NCBI GenBank assembly: GCA_002344885.1
Contig: DDUQ01000029.1
Location: 1-46,122, forward strand
Reading direction: 5' to 3'
Length of the DNA: 46,122 nucleotides
Origin: Comamonadaceae bacterium UBA2334
GTDB lineage: Bacteria > Pseudomonadota > Gammaproteobacteria > Burkholderiales > Burkholderiaceae_C
Position numbers and translations under genes: made by a program. Below the pieces are notes generated by a model. It was given only the letters and a program-made list of their open reading frames with translations, searched no databases and had not been told where the DNA came from. Positions 7,475 through 16,313 of this stretch are shown here, in pieces (position 1 is the stretch's first letter; each line of letters opens with the position of its first letter).

Positions 7475-8983
7475 ATGACCCAAGTCACCAACTCCGTGCG
7501 CTTCGTGCTCGATGGCCGCATCGTCGAAGCCCAAGGCAAGCGCCGCACCACCACCGTTCTGGACTACCTGCGTGAAGAACTTCACCGCACCGGCACCAAA
7601 GAAGGGTGTGCCGAAGGGGACTGCGGGGCCTGCGTGGTGCTGGTGGGTGAGCTGAACGCGGCCGGCGATGGCGTGGACTATGTGCCGGTGAACGCCTGCA
7701 TCCAGCTGCTGCCCAGCCTGGATGGCAAATCGGTCAAAACCATCGAAAGCCTGAAGAAGCCCGACGGCACGTTGCACCCCGTGCAGGACGCCATGGTCAA
7801 GTGCCACGGCAGCCAGTGCGGCTTCTGCACGCCGGGCATCGTGATGAGCCTGGCCCATGTGGTGCAGGTGGTGCCTGGCCGTGGCACGGCACTCAGCCGC
7901 ACCGAAATCAAAGACGCACTCAGCGGCAACCTGTGCCGTTGCACGGGCTACCGCCCCATTGTGGATGCTGCTGAACAGGCCTGCACCACAGCCTTGGCGA
8001 CCGACCCCGCCAGCCTGAAGATCGACAGCCGCGCCGATGTGCCGCTGCTGAAAGAAATCAGGCGCGCCACGCACCCCACCTACAGCCTGGACGGCGACAT
8101 CATCGTGCAGCCGGTGGTGCGCACCAAAAAAGGCAGCGAATTTGTCAGCCCCGCCACGCTGGCTGAAGTGGCCGACTACCTGGCGAAAAACCCTGGTACC
8201 ACGCTGCTGGCGGGCAGTTCCGAAATTGGCCTGCAGGTGAACAAACAGTTCGCCCGCCCGGGGCACATTTGCTACCTGGGCAACGTGGCCGAGATGAAGG
8301 CCGTGACGGAAACGCCGAAGGCTTGGCGCATCGGGGCCATGGTGTCGTTGGAAGCGGTGTTGGTGCTGGTGAAAGACACCTTGCCCGACTTTGCCGAGGT
8401 GCTGCGCCGCTTCGGCTCGCCGCCCATCCGGGCCACCGCCACGCTGGCGGGCAACATTGCCAACGGCTCGCCCATTGGCGACAGCATGCCCTGCCTGATG
8501 GCGCTGGGGGCCACCCTGGTGCTGCGCAAAGGCGACAAGCAGCGCACCGTGGCGCTGGACAAGTTCTACACCGGCCAGAAGCAGGCCGTGCTGCAGCCGG
8601 GTGAGTTCATCGAGGCCATTGAACTGCCCAAACCGGCTGCAGGCCAGACCTTCCGCGCCCACAAAGTCAGCAAGCGGTTCGAGCAGGACATTTCCGCCAC
8701 CTGCTGTGCGCTGTCGTTCAGCCTGGTGGGGGGCAAACTGAAGAACGTGAAGCTGGCCTACAACGGCCTGGCCCCGTCACCCTGCCGCGCGCCCAAGCTG
8801 GAGGCTGTGCTGGAAGGCAAAGCCCCCGCCGATGTGACCGCCGACGCGCTGGACGCGGCACTGGCCGCCAGTTTCATTGCCCGGGACGGCTTGCGCGCCA
8901 CGTGGGCCTACCGCTCGCTGGTGGCACGCAACCTGGTGTTGCAGTTTGTTGAAGATGCCGCTGAATCTGCTGTTGCAGCCTGA
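7475..8983 (+). CDS. xdhA: Xanthine dehydrogenase, iron-sulfur/FAD subunit
   Basis: Small subunit of the molybdenum hydroxylase that oxidises hypoxanthine and xanthine to urate. The 502-residue protein starts with a plant-type 2Fe-2S ferredoxin domain (C45, C50, C53 in GCAEGDCGAC). A second helical 2Fe-2S domain follows (QCGFCTPG and NLCRCTGYRP). From about residue 200 comes the FAD domain with the LAGSSEIGLQ and RATATLAGNIANGSPIGD segments. Electrons pass from the molybdenum cofactor in XdhB through the clusters to FAD and NAD. xdhB follows after 19 bases, so the pair is co-transcribed. Upstream are a 24-bp palindrome and leader hairpins not shared with the rest of the purine region. A second xanthine dehydrogenase begins at the other end of the window. 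Confidence 0.97.
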   Translation: MTQVTNSVRFVLDGRIVEAQGKRRTTTVLDYLREELHRTGTKEGCAEGDCGACVVLVGELNAAGDGVDYVPVNACIQLLPSLDGKSVKTIESLKKPDGTLHPVQDAMVKCHGSQCGFCTPGIVMSLAHVVQVVPGRGTALSRTEIKDALSGNLCRCTGYRPIVDAAEQACTTALATDPASLKIDSRADVPLLKEIRRATHPTYSLDGDIIVQPVVRTKKGSEFVSPATLAEVADYLAKNPGTTLLAGSSEIGLQVNKQFARPGHICYLGNVAEMKAVTETPKAWRIGAMVSLEAVLVLVKDTLPDFAEVLRRFGSPPIRATATLAGNIANGSPIGDSMPCLMALGATLVLRKGDKQRTVALDKFYTGQKQAVLQPGEFIEAIELPKPAAGQTFRAHKVSKRFEQDISATCCALSFSLVGGKLKNVKLAYNGLAPSPCRAPKLEAVLEGKAPADVTADALDAALAASFIARDGLRATWAYRSLVARNLVLQFVEDAAESAVAA

Positions 8984-9002
8984 CCCACCCGGAGTACGCA
9001 CC

Positions 9003-11375
9003 ATGAACGCACCCACACCCCTCCACGTGTTGGCTCAGACCCTGCAGCAAGGCCAGGACATTGTTCACGAATCGGCCACGCTGCACGTGACGGGCGAGGC
9101 CACCTACATCGACGACATGCCCGAGATGCGCGGCACGCTGTACGCGGCGCTCATCACCTCACCCGTGGCCCACGGTGAGCTGCTGGGCGATGGCATTGAC
9201 CGCGACGCCATCCTGCGTGAGCACGGTGTGGTGGCGGTCTACACCGCCAAAGACATTCCAGGCGAGAACAACTGCGGCCCCATCGTCCACGACGACCCCT
9301 TCCTGGCCGTGGGCAAGGTCGAATTCCTGGGCCAGGCCGTGGCTGTGGTGGTGGCGCGCGAAATGCTGTACGCACGCGAAGCCGCGCACAAGGCCAAGGT
9401 GCTGGTGCGCGAGTTGCCGCCCATCCTCACCATTGAGGAGGCGATGGCTGCCAACAGCTTTGTCATGCCCGCCAAAGGCATCGTCCGGGGCGATGCGGCC
9501 TCGGCCATTGCCGCCGCGCCGCACAAGCTGAAAGGCACCACCCGCACGGGCCAGCAGGAGCAGTTCTACCTGGAAGGGCAAATCACCTACGCCGTGCCGC
9601 GTGAAGGTGGGCAGCTCACGCTGTACGTGTCCACCCAGCACCCCGATGGCAACCAGCGCGAAGCGGCTTCGGCACTGAACCTCACCACCAACGACGTGGA
9701 GGTGATCTGCCGCCGCATGGGCGGTGGCTTTGGCGGCAAAGAAGGCAACTCCAGCATCTTCAGCCAGAGTGCCGCGCTGGCCGCGTTCAAACTGCAAAAG
9801 CCGGTCAAGCTGCGCGTGAACCGCGACGACGACATGCGCATCACCGGCAAGCGGCACGATTTCCGCATCGACTACGAAGTGGGTTTTGACGACAGCGGTC
9901 GCATTTTGGGTGCCGACATCACCCTGGCTTCGCGCTGCGGCTACAGCACCGACTATTCCGGTCCGGTGAACGACCGTGCGTGCTTGCACATCGACAACTG
10001 CTACCACATCCCTGCGCTCAAGCTGGTGAGCCACCGCTGCAAAACCAATACCCAGAGCGCCACCGCGTTCCGGGGCTTCGGTGGCCCGCAGGGCATGTTT
10101 GGCATTGAAACCGTCATCGAGGAGATTGCCGCCAAGCTGGGCAAAGACCCGCTGGAGGTCCGCCGCCTCAACCTGTACAAAGACCCTGCCGTGTCGGGTG
10201 ACCCGGCCACCATGACGACCCAGTACAACCAGCTGATTGAAGACTGGGTGGGCGACAAGGTGATGGAACAGGTGGCCACCAGTGCCCGTTATGACCAGCG
10301 CCGTACGGAAGTGGCCGCCTTCAACGCCGCCAACAAACGCCGCAAGCGCGGCCTGTCGCTGGTGCCGCTGAAGTTCGGCATCAGCTTCACCGCCACCATG
10401 CTGAACCAGGGCGGGGCGCTGCTCAACATCTACATGGATGGTTCGGTCAGCGTCAACCACGGCGGCACCGAAATGGGCCAGGGCCTGAACACCAAAATGG
10501 CCCAGGTGTGCGCCGATGGACTGGGCATCCCGGTGAGCCGCGTGCGCGTGACCGGCACCGATACGCAAAAGGTGCCCAACGCCTCGGCCACGTCAGCCTC
10601 CAGCGGGGCCGACATCAACGGCGCGGCCATCATGAACGCCTGTGCGCAGATGCGCGAGCGCCTGGCTCCCGTGGCCGCCCGGATGCTGGGTTGCGACGCC
10701 AGTGATGTGGAATTTGTAGCTGACTTTGCGCGACAGAAAAGCGCTGGCGGCACAAATGATGCCAAAAAGGTAGCCTGGCCCGCCTTGGCCAAGCAAGCCT
10801 GGCTGGACCGCGTGGGCCTGTCGGTCACGGGCTTTTACATGACGCCTGAAATCAAGTACGACTTCGCCACCCTCAACGGCAAGGCGTTCTACTACTACTG
10901 CTACGGCGCGTCGGTGAGTGAGGTGGAAATCGACACCCGCACGGGCGAATACTGGGTCAAGGCGGTGGACATCGTCCACGACGTGGGCCAAAGCATCAAC
11001 CCCGCCATCGACAAGGGCCAGATCGAAGGGGCCTACATCCAGGGCATGGGCTGGCTGACGATGGAAGAGTGCATCTGGAACCAGAAGGGCAAGCTGCTCA
11101 CGCATGGCCCCAGCACCTACAAAATTCCGGTGGCGGGTGACGTGCCCGAGCACTTCAACGTGGCGCTGTTCGAGAACCAGAACACCCGCCCCACACCGTT
11201 TCGCAGCAAAGCCACGGGCGAGCCGCCGCTGATGCTGGCGCTGTCCACCTTCTTCGCGCTGCGCGATGCGGTGGGTGCCAGCGCCAACCACACGAAGCGT
11301 GTGCACCTGGATGCACCGGCCACGCCCGAGCGCATCCTGCTGGCCTGCGAGGCACTCAAAACTGCAGCCGCTTGA
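9003..11375 (+). CDS. xdhB: Xanthine dehydrogenase, molybdopterin-binding subunit
   Basis: Catalytic large subunit of 790 residues, normal for bacterial XdhB. Visible motifs are the molybdenum-cofactor segment GGGFGGKE near residue 240, FRGFGGPQG near 355, and the C-terminal GTEMGQGLNTK and HDVGQSINPAIDKGQIEGA blocks that hold the cofactor and the active-site region. The ATG at 9003 gives the standard N terminus; an open frame back to 8877 overlaps xdhA and is not conserved in type. At about residues 571-588 the sequence VADFARQKSAGGTNDAKK is encoded by DNA resembling a dispersed repeat found elsewhere in this window, suggesting an in-frame insertion or replacement. A strong bidirectional terminator follows. 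XdhC, needed to insert sulfurated cofactor, is encoded just beyond the next gene. Confidence 0.97.
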   Translation: MNAPTPLHVLAQTLQQGQDIVHESATLHVTGEATYIDDMPEMRGTLYAALITSPVAHGELLGDGIDRDAILREHGVVAVYTAKDIPGENNCGPIVHDDPFLAVGKVEFLGQAVAVVVAREMLYAREAAHKAKVLVRELPPILTIEEAMAANSFVMPAKGIVRGDAASAIAAAPHKLKGTTRTGQQEQFYLEGQITYAVPREGGQLTLYVSTQHPDGNQREAASALNLTTNDVEVICRRMGGGFGGKEGNSSIFSQSAALAAFKLQKPVKLRVNRDDDMRITGKRHDFRIDYEVGFDDSGRILGADITLASRCGYSTDYSGPVNDRACLHIDNCYHIPALKLVSHRCKTNTQSATAFRGFGGPQGMFGIETVIEEIAAKLGKDPLEVRRLNLYKDPAVSGDPATMTTQYNQLIEDWVGDKVMEQVATSARYDQRRTEVAAFNAANKRRKRGLSLVPLKFGISFTATMLNQGGALLNIYMDGSVSVNHGGTEMGQGLNTKMAQVCADGLGIPVSRVRVTGTDTQKVPNASATSASSGADINGAAIMNACAQMRERLAPVAARMLGCDASDVEFVADFARQKSAGGTNDAKKVAWPALAKQAWLDRVGLSVTGFYMTPEIKYDFATLNGKAFYYYCYGASVSEVEIDTRTGEYWVKAVDIVHDVGQSINPAIDKGQIEGAYIQGMGWLTMEECIWNQKGKLLTHGPSTYKIPVAGDVPEHFNVALFENQNTRPTPFRSKATGEPPLMLALSTFFALRDAVGASANHTKRVHLDAPATPERILLACEALKTAAA
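10713..10768 (+). repeat. Degenerate dispersed repeat, copy A (inside xdhB)
   Basis: Contains TTTGTAGCT, then after about 15 bases AGAAAAGCGCTGGCGGC and ATGCCAAAAA. The same order of blocks (TAGCT, A-rich spacer, AAGCG.TGG.GGC) is seen in five other places in the window. Here it lies in frame within the xdhB coding sequence. Confidence 0.5.
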
Positions 11376-11411
11376 ACCGGGGCGTGACAGCGCCGCACAG
11401 CTCTGACAAAC

Positions 11412-11447
11412 AAACAGGCCCCAAGGCATTCACCTTGGGGCCTGTTT
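11412..11447. terminator. Bidirectional terminator between xdhB and the lipoprotein gene
   Basis: A perfect 15-bp stem (left arm AAACAGGCCCCAAGG at 11412-11426, right arm 11433-11447) encloses a 6-base loop. The arms end in an A tract on the left and a T tract on the right, so it can stop transcription from both convergent sides. Confidence 0.85.
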
Positions 11448-11499
11448 CAGTTCGGGTCAGTGGCTGAGGCGCTTGCCCAGCAACAGCTGCCCGCTCGCC

Positions 11500-12171
11500 T
11501 CAGCACTTTGTGGTGGCGGGACAGTTCGTTTTGGCTACCGAAGTGGGCTTGCCAGGCTTGGTGGGTTTGGCAGCGGCTTTCACAGCTGCCTTGTTGTCTT
11601 TTTCGCTGCGCGGCTGGGTGGCAACGACTCCGTCCTGGCCTTCAGTCAGGGTGTCGAGCTGGAAGTTGCCGCTTTTGTGCCACAGCCAGGTGTCGGTGTA
11701 GGTCACATGCCCGAGGTTCACCGCCACCGGGTACGGGGCTGCTGCACGCACCGTGCGTTCAATTTCTGCAATCACTTCCGGTGCGTGTGTGGGGGCTCTC
11801 ATCCAGTGGAGCTTTTGCACCATGCCGCGTGGGTCCAGATCGACTTGCAACACGCCCACCGCGTACAAAAGGGGCGGCATGCGCCCTTTGAAAATACGCT
11901 TTTCGTTGAAAGCGTACAGATGTGATGCAGCATCCTTTCGGTAGTCACGCGCGGTTTTGGCATAGGACAGCGAGCCGGGGTCGTCAGGGATCACCACAGG
12001 GGCGACCTTGACCGGCGCAGGGTTGACCACCGTTACCTCGGGTTTGGGGGGGGGCGCCGGCGGCAGGGGGGCGGCGCAGCCGGCGATGAGCGCGGCAGCG
12101 ACCGACCCGATGGCCAACCACAGCCGATGGGCGGAGCGCGGGGTCGAGGTGATGGTGTGTTCCATTTGCAT
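11500..12171 (-). CDS. Predicted lipoprotein with TonB C-terminal-like domain
   Basis: A 223-residue protein with a lipoprotein signal peptide whose lipobox is LIAGC about 33 residues in, followed by a Pro-rich linker (LPPAPPPKPE). The central part (RMPPLLYAVGVLQVDLDPRGMVQKLHWMRAPTH and following) resembles a TonB C-terminal-like fold, with a Lys/Pro/Ala-rich tail. It is probably anchored in the outer or inner membrane facing the periplasm. The ATG at 12171 has an AAGGA ribosome-binding site at good spacing; an ATG at 12165 is also possible. It is transcribed against the flanking xdh genes and has no evident purine role. The function is unknown, and the TonB resemblance is from pattern only. 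Confidence 0.75.
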   Translation of the reverse strand: MQMEHTITSTPRSAHRLWLAIGSVAAALIAGCAAPLPPAPPPKPEVTVVNPAPVKVAPVVIPDDPGSLSYAKTARDYRKDAASHLYAFNEKRIFKGRMPPLLYAVGVLQVDLDPRGMVQKLHWMRAPTHAPEVIAEIERTVRAAAPYPVAVNLGHVTYTDTWLWHKSGNFQLDTLTEGQDGVVATQPRSEKDNKAAVKAAAKPTKPGKPTSVAKTNCPATTKC

Positions 12172-12324
12172 ACGTTGGTGTCCTTCACGCGGTAGCACGA
12201 AAGTGTCTACCATCAAGCGATGGGGGTGTATTTGCTTGTTGATGCCACACTGTGCACAACACGCCTCGGAATTGTCTCACCTCCCGGCTGTCAAAACAAT
12301 CGACGAGCTATTTTTGAAACAGAT

Positions 12325-13131
12325 ATGGAAACTGATTTGACCCGTTTGCTGCAGCAACTGCAGCACGAGCCTGGTGTGCTGGTGAGAGTAGCCCGGGTGG
12401 AAGGCTCTGGCCCCCGTGAGGCTGGTGCCTGGATAGCCGTATTCGCTGACAAGCAGACCGGCACCATCGGTGGAGGGCAGTTGGAGTGGCAGTTGACCGC
12501 GCATGCCCGTGCGGCGCTGCGGGGCGAGGCGTTGGTCAGCCCTCAGCGGCACGCGCTTGGCCCCAGTTTGGGTCAGTGTTGTGGCGGTGTGGTGCATGTG
12601 GCGCTGGAGAAGGTCACGTTTGCCGATGCAGGCCGCCTGCAACGTGAGTTGTCTGCTTCGCAGTCGCCAGTGGCCTTGTTCGGCGGTGGCCATGTGGGCA
12701 CAGCGCTGGTGCAGGCGCTGGCGCCGTTGCCCTTTGCGCTGACCTGGATCGACAGCCGAGACGGCATCTTCCCGGCTGAGGTTCCACCACAGGTGAGCTG
12801 CGAACACTCCGACCCCGTGCACCTGGCGGTGAACGACCTGGTGGCGGGCAGCGCGGTGCTGATCATGAGCTTCAGCCATGCGGAAGACCTGGACGTGGTG
12901 GCGCAATGCCTGCTGCGCCAGCGGGACAACAATGATCTGCCCTGGATCGGCCTGATCGGCAGCAAAACCAAGTGGGCGAGTTTTCGGCACCGGCTGGAAG
13001 CGCGCGGCTTCAGCGCAGAGGAGCTTGACCGGGTGACCTGCCCCATCGGCCTGCCTGGCATCCAGGGCAAACAGCCGGCGGTCATTGCTGCGTCGGTCAC
13101 GGCACAGTTGTTGCAAGTGTTCGGGCGATGA
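12325..13131 (+). CDS. xdhC: Xanthine dehydrogenase accessory factor
   Basis: XdhC binds molybdenum cofactor, favours its sulfuration and delivers it to the XdhAB enzyme; it is not part of the mature enzyme. The 268-residue protein has the N-terminal XdhC/CoxI domain with the GSGPREAGAW and GTIGGGQLEW segments and the conserved cysteine pair in GQCCGG. A C-terminal Rossmann-like domain follows (LFGGGHVGTALVQAL, SFSHAEDLDV, GLIGSKTKW). The ATG at 12325 is preferred because residues before it in an open frame to 12220 do not match the family. It is divergent from the lipoprotein gene and about 150 bases upstream of puuD, with the puuD operator in between. Confidence 0.93.
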   Translation: METDLTRLLQQLQHEPGVLVRVARVEGSGPREAGAWIAVFADKQTGTIGGGQLEWQLTAHARAALRGEALVSPQRHALGPSLGQCCGGVVHVALEKVTFADAGRLQRELSASQSPVALFGGGHVGTALVQALAPLPFALTWIDSRDGIFPAEVPPQVSCEHSDPVHLAVNDLVAGSAVLIMSFSHAEDLDVVAQCLLRQRDNNDLPWIGLIGSKTKWASFRHRLEARGFSAEELDRVTCPIGLPGIQGKQPAVIAASVTAQLLQVFGR

Positions 13132-13140
13132 CACCGGGAG

Positions 13141-13168
13141 TTGCCATTGGACGCAAAAACTGTATACA
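13141..13168 (+). promoter_or_regulatory. Candidate sigma-70 promoter of puuD
   Basis: TTGCCA (13141-13146) and TATACA (13163-13168) are separated by 16 bases. The -10 element lies inside the GTATAC palindrome, so a bound GntR protein would block it. Inferred from hexamer match and spacing only. Confidence 0.4.
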
Positions 13169-13172
13169 CTTT
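13157..13172. promoter_or_regulatory. Putative GntR operator upstream of puuD
   Basis: AAACTGTATACACTTT differs at one base from the perfect palindrome between gntR and hiuH (6946-6961). It lies 106 bases before the puuD start and overlaps the candidate -10. Two matching 16-mers 6.2 kb apart, both next to urate-processing genes, point to one regulon. Confidence 0.7.
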
Positions 13173-13278
13173 TGACACCGGTCGCAGCGGTGCAGCAGGC
13201 GAGGGCACGTGCCCGCCAGGTGCGCGACCCGATGTGTGCTCACAGCGCCCGCAGTGGTGAGCCCGCCGGAGTGCCTTC

Positions 13279-14505
13279 ATGGAAACCTATTTGCTCGACT
13301 GGGCCAACCTGCTGCTGCGCTGGTTGCACGTCATCACCGCCATCGCCTGGATCGGCTCGTCGTTCTACTTTGTCTTTCTTGACAACAACCTCATCAAACC
13401 CACGTCGCCTGACTTGCTGGAGAAGGGCGTAGACGGTGCCATCTGGGCGGTGCATGGCGGCGGGTTCTACAACCCGCAGAAATACATGGTGGCGCCCAAG
13501 AAAATCCACACCCACCTGCACTGGTTCTACTGGGAGAGTTACTCCACCTGGCTCAGCGGGTTTGCCCTGTTCACGGTCTTGTACCTCTTCAATGCCGGTA
13601 CCTACCTGGTGGACAAATCGGTGTTTGACTGGTCGCCGGCGGCGGCCATTGCCACTGCGCTGGGGTTTCTGGTGGCGTTCTGGTTCATCTACGACGCGGT
13701 GTGCCGGTTGTTTGGTTTTCGCGAGCGCGGCGAGTTGATCGTGGCTGGCCTGATGCTGGTGGTGGTGGCGGTTGCCTGCTGGTTGTCCACGCAGTTGTTT
13801 GCCGGTCGCGCGGCGTTTCTGCTGGTGGGCGCGATGATTGCCACTGCCATGAGTGCCAACGTGTTCGTCTGGATCATTCCGGGCCAGCGCAAGGTGGTGG
13901 CTGCCATGACATCGGGCGAACAGGTGCCTCCGGGCTCACTGGCCATTCACGGCAAGCGCGGCAAGCAGCGCAGCGTGCACAACACCTACTTCACGCTGCC
14001 GGTGTTGTTTGCCATGCTCAGCAACCACTACAGCTTCCTGTACACACACGAGCACAACTGGCTGGTACTGCTGGTGATGATGCTGGCCGGTGCACTCATC
14101 AGGCAGTTTTTTGTGATGCGTCACGGCTACAAGCTGGGGCGCAACCGCAACCCTGCACCGTATGCGGTGGCGGGTGGGGCGCTGATTCTGGCCACCATCG
14201 TGGCCATGGCACCTGCTCCCAGGCCTGCGGCCCCCACGGCAGCCCAGGGCACGGCCCCCGCTGCAGCCGGGTACGCGCAGCTGCAACCTGTGCTGGTGCA
14301 GCGTTGCCTGGTGTGCCACGGTGAACAGGTGCAGATGAAAAACATCCGGCTGGACACACCGGACGCCTTGAAGCTCCATGCGCAGGCCGTGTACCAGCAG
14401 GTGGTGGTGACCCGGCAAATGCCCATGAACAACTCCACGGGCATCACCGAAGACGAGCGCCAACTGTTCAAGCGCTGGTTTGAAGGTGGGGCACCGGTGC
14501 AGTAG
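13279..14505 (+). CDS. puuD: Membrane-bound urate oxidase PuuD with cytochrome c domain
   Basis: PuuD is the integral-membrane urate hydroxylase found in many proteobacteria that lack soluble uricase. It oxidises urate to 5-hydroxyisourate and passes electrons toward the respiratory chain. The 408-residue protein has a first membrane helix with the WLHVITAIAWIGSSF segment, about eight hydrophobic segments up to residue ~315, an Ala/Pro linker, and a C-terminal cytochrome c domain. The heme site is CLVCH near residues 343-347, and a downstream Met in TRQMPMNN is a possible axial ligand. The heme domain is probably periplasmic. A GGAG ribosome-binding site precedes the ATG. The operator and candidate promoter upstream link it to the GntR protein. 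Its product is the substrate of HiuH encoded at 7036. Confidence 0.95.
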   Translation: METYLLDWANLLLRWLHVITAIAWIGSSFYFVFLDNNLIKPTSPDLLEKGVDGAIWAVHGGGFYNPQKYMVAPKKIHTHLHWFYWESYSTWLSGFALFTVLYLFNAGTYLVDKSVFDWSPAAAIATALGFLVAFWFIYDAVCRLFGFRERGELIVAGLMLVVVAVACWLSTQLFAGRAAFLLVGAMIATAMSANVFVWIIPGQRKVVAAMTSGEQVPPGSLAIHGKRGKQRSVHNTYFTLPVLFAMLSNHYSFLYTHEHNWLVLLVMMLAGALIRQFFVMRHGYKLGRNRNPAPYAVAGGALILATIVAMAPAPRPAAPTAAQGTAPAAAGYAQLQPVLVQRCLVCHGEQVQMKNIRLDTPDALKLHAQAVYQQVVVTRQMPMNNSTGITEDERQLFKRWFEGGAPVQ

Positions 14506-14549
14506 CCGGGCGGCTGCGGGGTGTCGCCCCCGTGTTGAAGGTGTGGATG

Positions 14550-14569
14550 GCCCACGGCATACTGTGGGC
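14550..14569 (+). other. Hairpin between puuD and the diguanylate cyclase gene
   Basis: GCCCAC and GTGGGC are separated by eight bases, 45 bases after the puuD stop. No T run follows, so it is at best a weak terminator or a leader hairpin of the next gene. Confidence 0.3.
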
Positions 14570-14596
14570 TGACGCATTCAACGCATCGGGGAGAAA

Positions 14597-16300
14597 ATGT
14601 CTGACGCCGACACCAGACTGGTTCGTGCCATCACGCTGCGCTATGTGCTGGCGTTGTCGCTGGTGGCGCTGTTCAGCACGGGCGCGTGGGTGAGCCTGAA
14701 GCTGGTGATCGATGCGCAGGAGAGCACGGCTGCGCTGGTCAACATCAGTGGGCGCCAGCGCATGCTCAGCCAGCGCTTGGCCATGTTGGCGCATGAAATG
14801 CTTCGCAGCCCTACCACAACTGAGTCTGACTTCAAAGCGGCGCTGGCCCTGATGGAGCGATCACACCATGGCTTGACGCACGGGGACGAGGCACTGAAGC
14901 TGCCACCCACCATGTCGGCCACGGTGCGGGCGCTTTACCACGGCCCCACGGGTTCGTTGGACGCCCAGGTCAGCCATTACCTTCAGCAGGCCAAGGACTG
15001 GCTGGCGGTACCTGACGCCCAACGCACCAGCGACCACCCGGCCTTGCTGGCCATGGTGGACACCGCGCGCGGCTCTTTGCTGCCCAATCTGGATCGCATG
15101 GTGGGCCAGTACCAGCAAGAGGGAGAGGCTGCGGTGGCGCAGGTGAGGTTGCTCGAAACCAGCATCTGGCTGGCGACCATGCTGCTGCTGGTGTTGGAGG
15201 CACTGCTGATTTTTCACCCCATCGTCAACCATGTGAAACGGGTGTTGGCCAAACTGCAGGCCAGCAAGGCCGAATTGCTGGCGCACCAGGCGACCCTTTC
15301 GAACACCGTTGCCGAGCGCACGGCCGATCTGGCCGAGCAGAACCGCCAGTTGCTGGCAACGGAGCAGCAGCTGGCGGCGCAACTCAATAGCCTGAAGCAG
15401 CGTGAAGACGCCTTGGACTGCATTGAACAAGGCATCCTGATTGCAGGTGCCGACAGGAAGCTGACGTTCGTCAATAAAGGCTTCGAACGTTTAACGGGGT
15501 ACACCGCTTCAGAGGTGATCGGGCGCAGCTGCAGTTTCCTGCAAGGGCCCGACACACCGCCAGAAGTGGTGATCAGCCTGCGTGACGCGGTGTCCAAGGG
15601 TCACTCGTTCAGGGGCGAAGTGTTGAACTACCGCCGCAACGGTGAACGGTTCTGGAACGACCTGTCCATCAATCCGGTGCACGATGACGATTTGCGGCTG
15701 ATTGGTTTTGTGGGCGTGCAGCACGATGTCACGGCACTCAAGCACCGCGAACAGGCGTACTGGACGGTGGCCAACCACGATCACCTCACCGGTTTGCCCA
15801 ACCGCCAGCTGTTGCGCGACCGCTGGACGCAGGCCCTGGCGCGTGCCCAGCGCACCGAGCGGCTGGGTGCGGTCATGTTCATTGACCTGAACCGCTTCAA
15901 AGCCCTGAATGACAGCCACGGCCACGAATATGGCGACCAGTTGCTCATCCAGACCGCCCGGCGCATCGTCCAGGGCCTGCGCGAGTCAGACACGGTGGCG
16001 CGTGTGGGCGGTGATGAGTTTGTGGTGCTGTTGTCCGACCTCGATGCCAACAGCGACGTGGCGGCGGTGCAGGTGGCGGCCATGGCCGAGAAGCTCAGGG
16101 CCAGCATGGCACAGCCGTTTGAACTGGTGTTGCCATCAGGTGTGGGCGAGGCGCTGCACTGGGCCGAATCCAGTGCCAGCGTGGGGTGGGCGCTGTTCCA
16201 TGGTGGCGATGAAGACCTGGACCGCGTGTTGCACCGGGCAGATCAGGCGATGTACCAGTTCAAGCGTGCGGAACGGACGTTGCAGACCCATACCGCCTGA
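14597..16300 (+). CDS. Membrane diguanylate cyclase with PilJ-type sensor and LOV-like PAS domain
   Basis: Makes cyclic di-GMP from GTP. The 567-residue order is: membrane helix (~12-35), periplasmic PilJ/NarX-like sensor with GRQRMLSQRLAMLA, second helix (~195-215), coiled coil (~225-275), PAS domain (~280-400), GGDEF domain (~405-565). The catalytic GGDEF is intact (471-475), and RESD five residues before it fits the product-inhibition site. The PAS domain carries GRSCSFLQG with a cysteine at 312, close to the LOV photoreceptor motif GXNCRFLQG. It also has the downstream FWN...N and GVQ residues that hold flavin in LOV domains, so blue-light sensing is plausible. It starts 91 bases after puuD and ends 13 bases from convergent rhlE. 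Confidence 0.9.
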   Translation: MSDADTRLVRAITLRYVLALSLVALFSTGAWVSLKLVIDAQESTAALVNISGRQRMLSQRLAMLAHEMLRSPTTTESDFKAALALMERSHHGLTHGDEALKLPPTMSATVRALYHGPTGSLDAQVSHYLQQAKDWLAVPDAQRTSDHPALLAMVDTARGSLLPNLDRMVGQYQQEGEAAVAQVRLLETSIWLATMLLLVLEALLIFHPIVNHVKRVLAKLQASKAELLAHQATLSNTVAERTADLAEQNRQLLATEQQLAAQLNSLKQREDALDCIEQGILIAGADRKLTFVNKGFERLTGYTASEVIGRSCSFLQGPDTPPEVVISLRDAVSKGHSFRGEVLNYRRNGERFWNDLSINPVHDDDLRLIGFVGVQHDVTALKHREQAYWTVANHDHLTGLPNRQLLRDRWTQALARAQRTERLGAVMFIDLNRFKALNDSHGHEYGDQLLIQTARRIVQGLRESDTVARVGGDEFVVLLSDLDANSDVAAVQVAAMAEKLRASMAQPFELVLPSGVGEALHWAESSASVGWALFHGGDEDLDRVLHRADQAMYQFKRAERTLQTHTA

Positions 16301-16313
16301 TGGCGGGCTTGCG

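Noticed and set aside
8877..9002. Upstream extension of xdhB
   Set aside because: It overlaps xdhA in another frame and the family start is at 9003.
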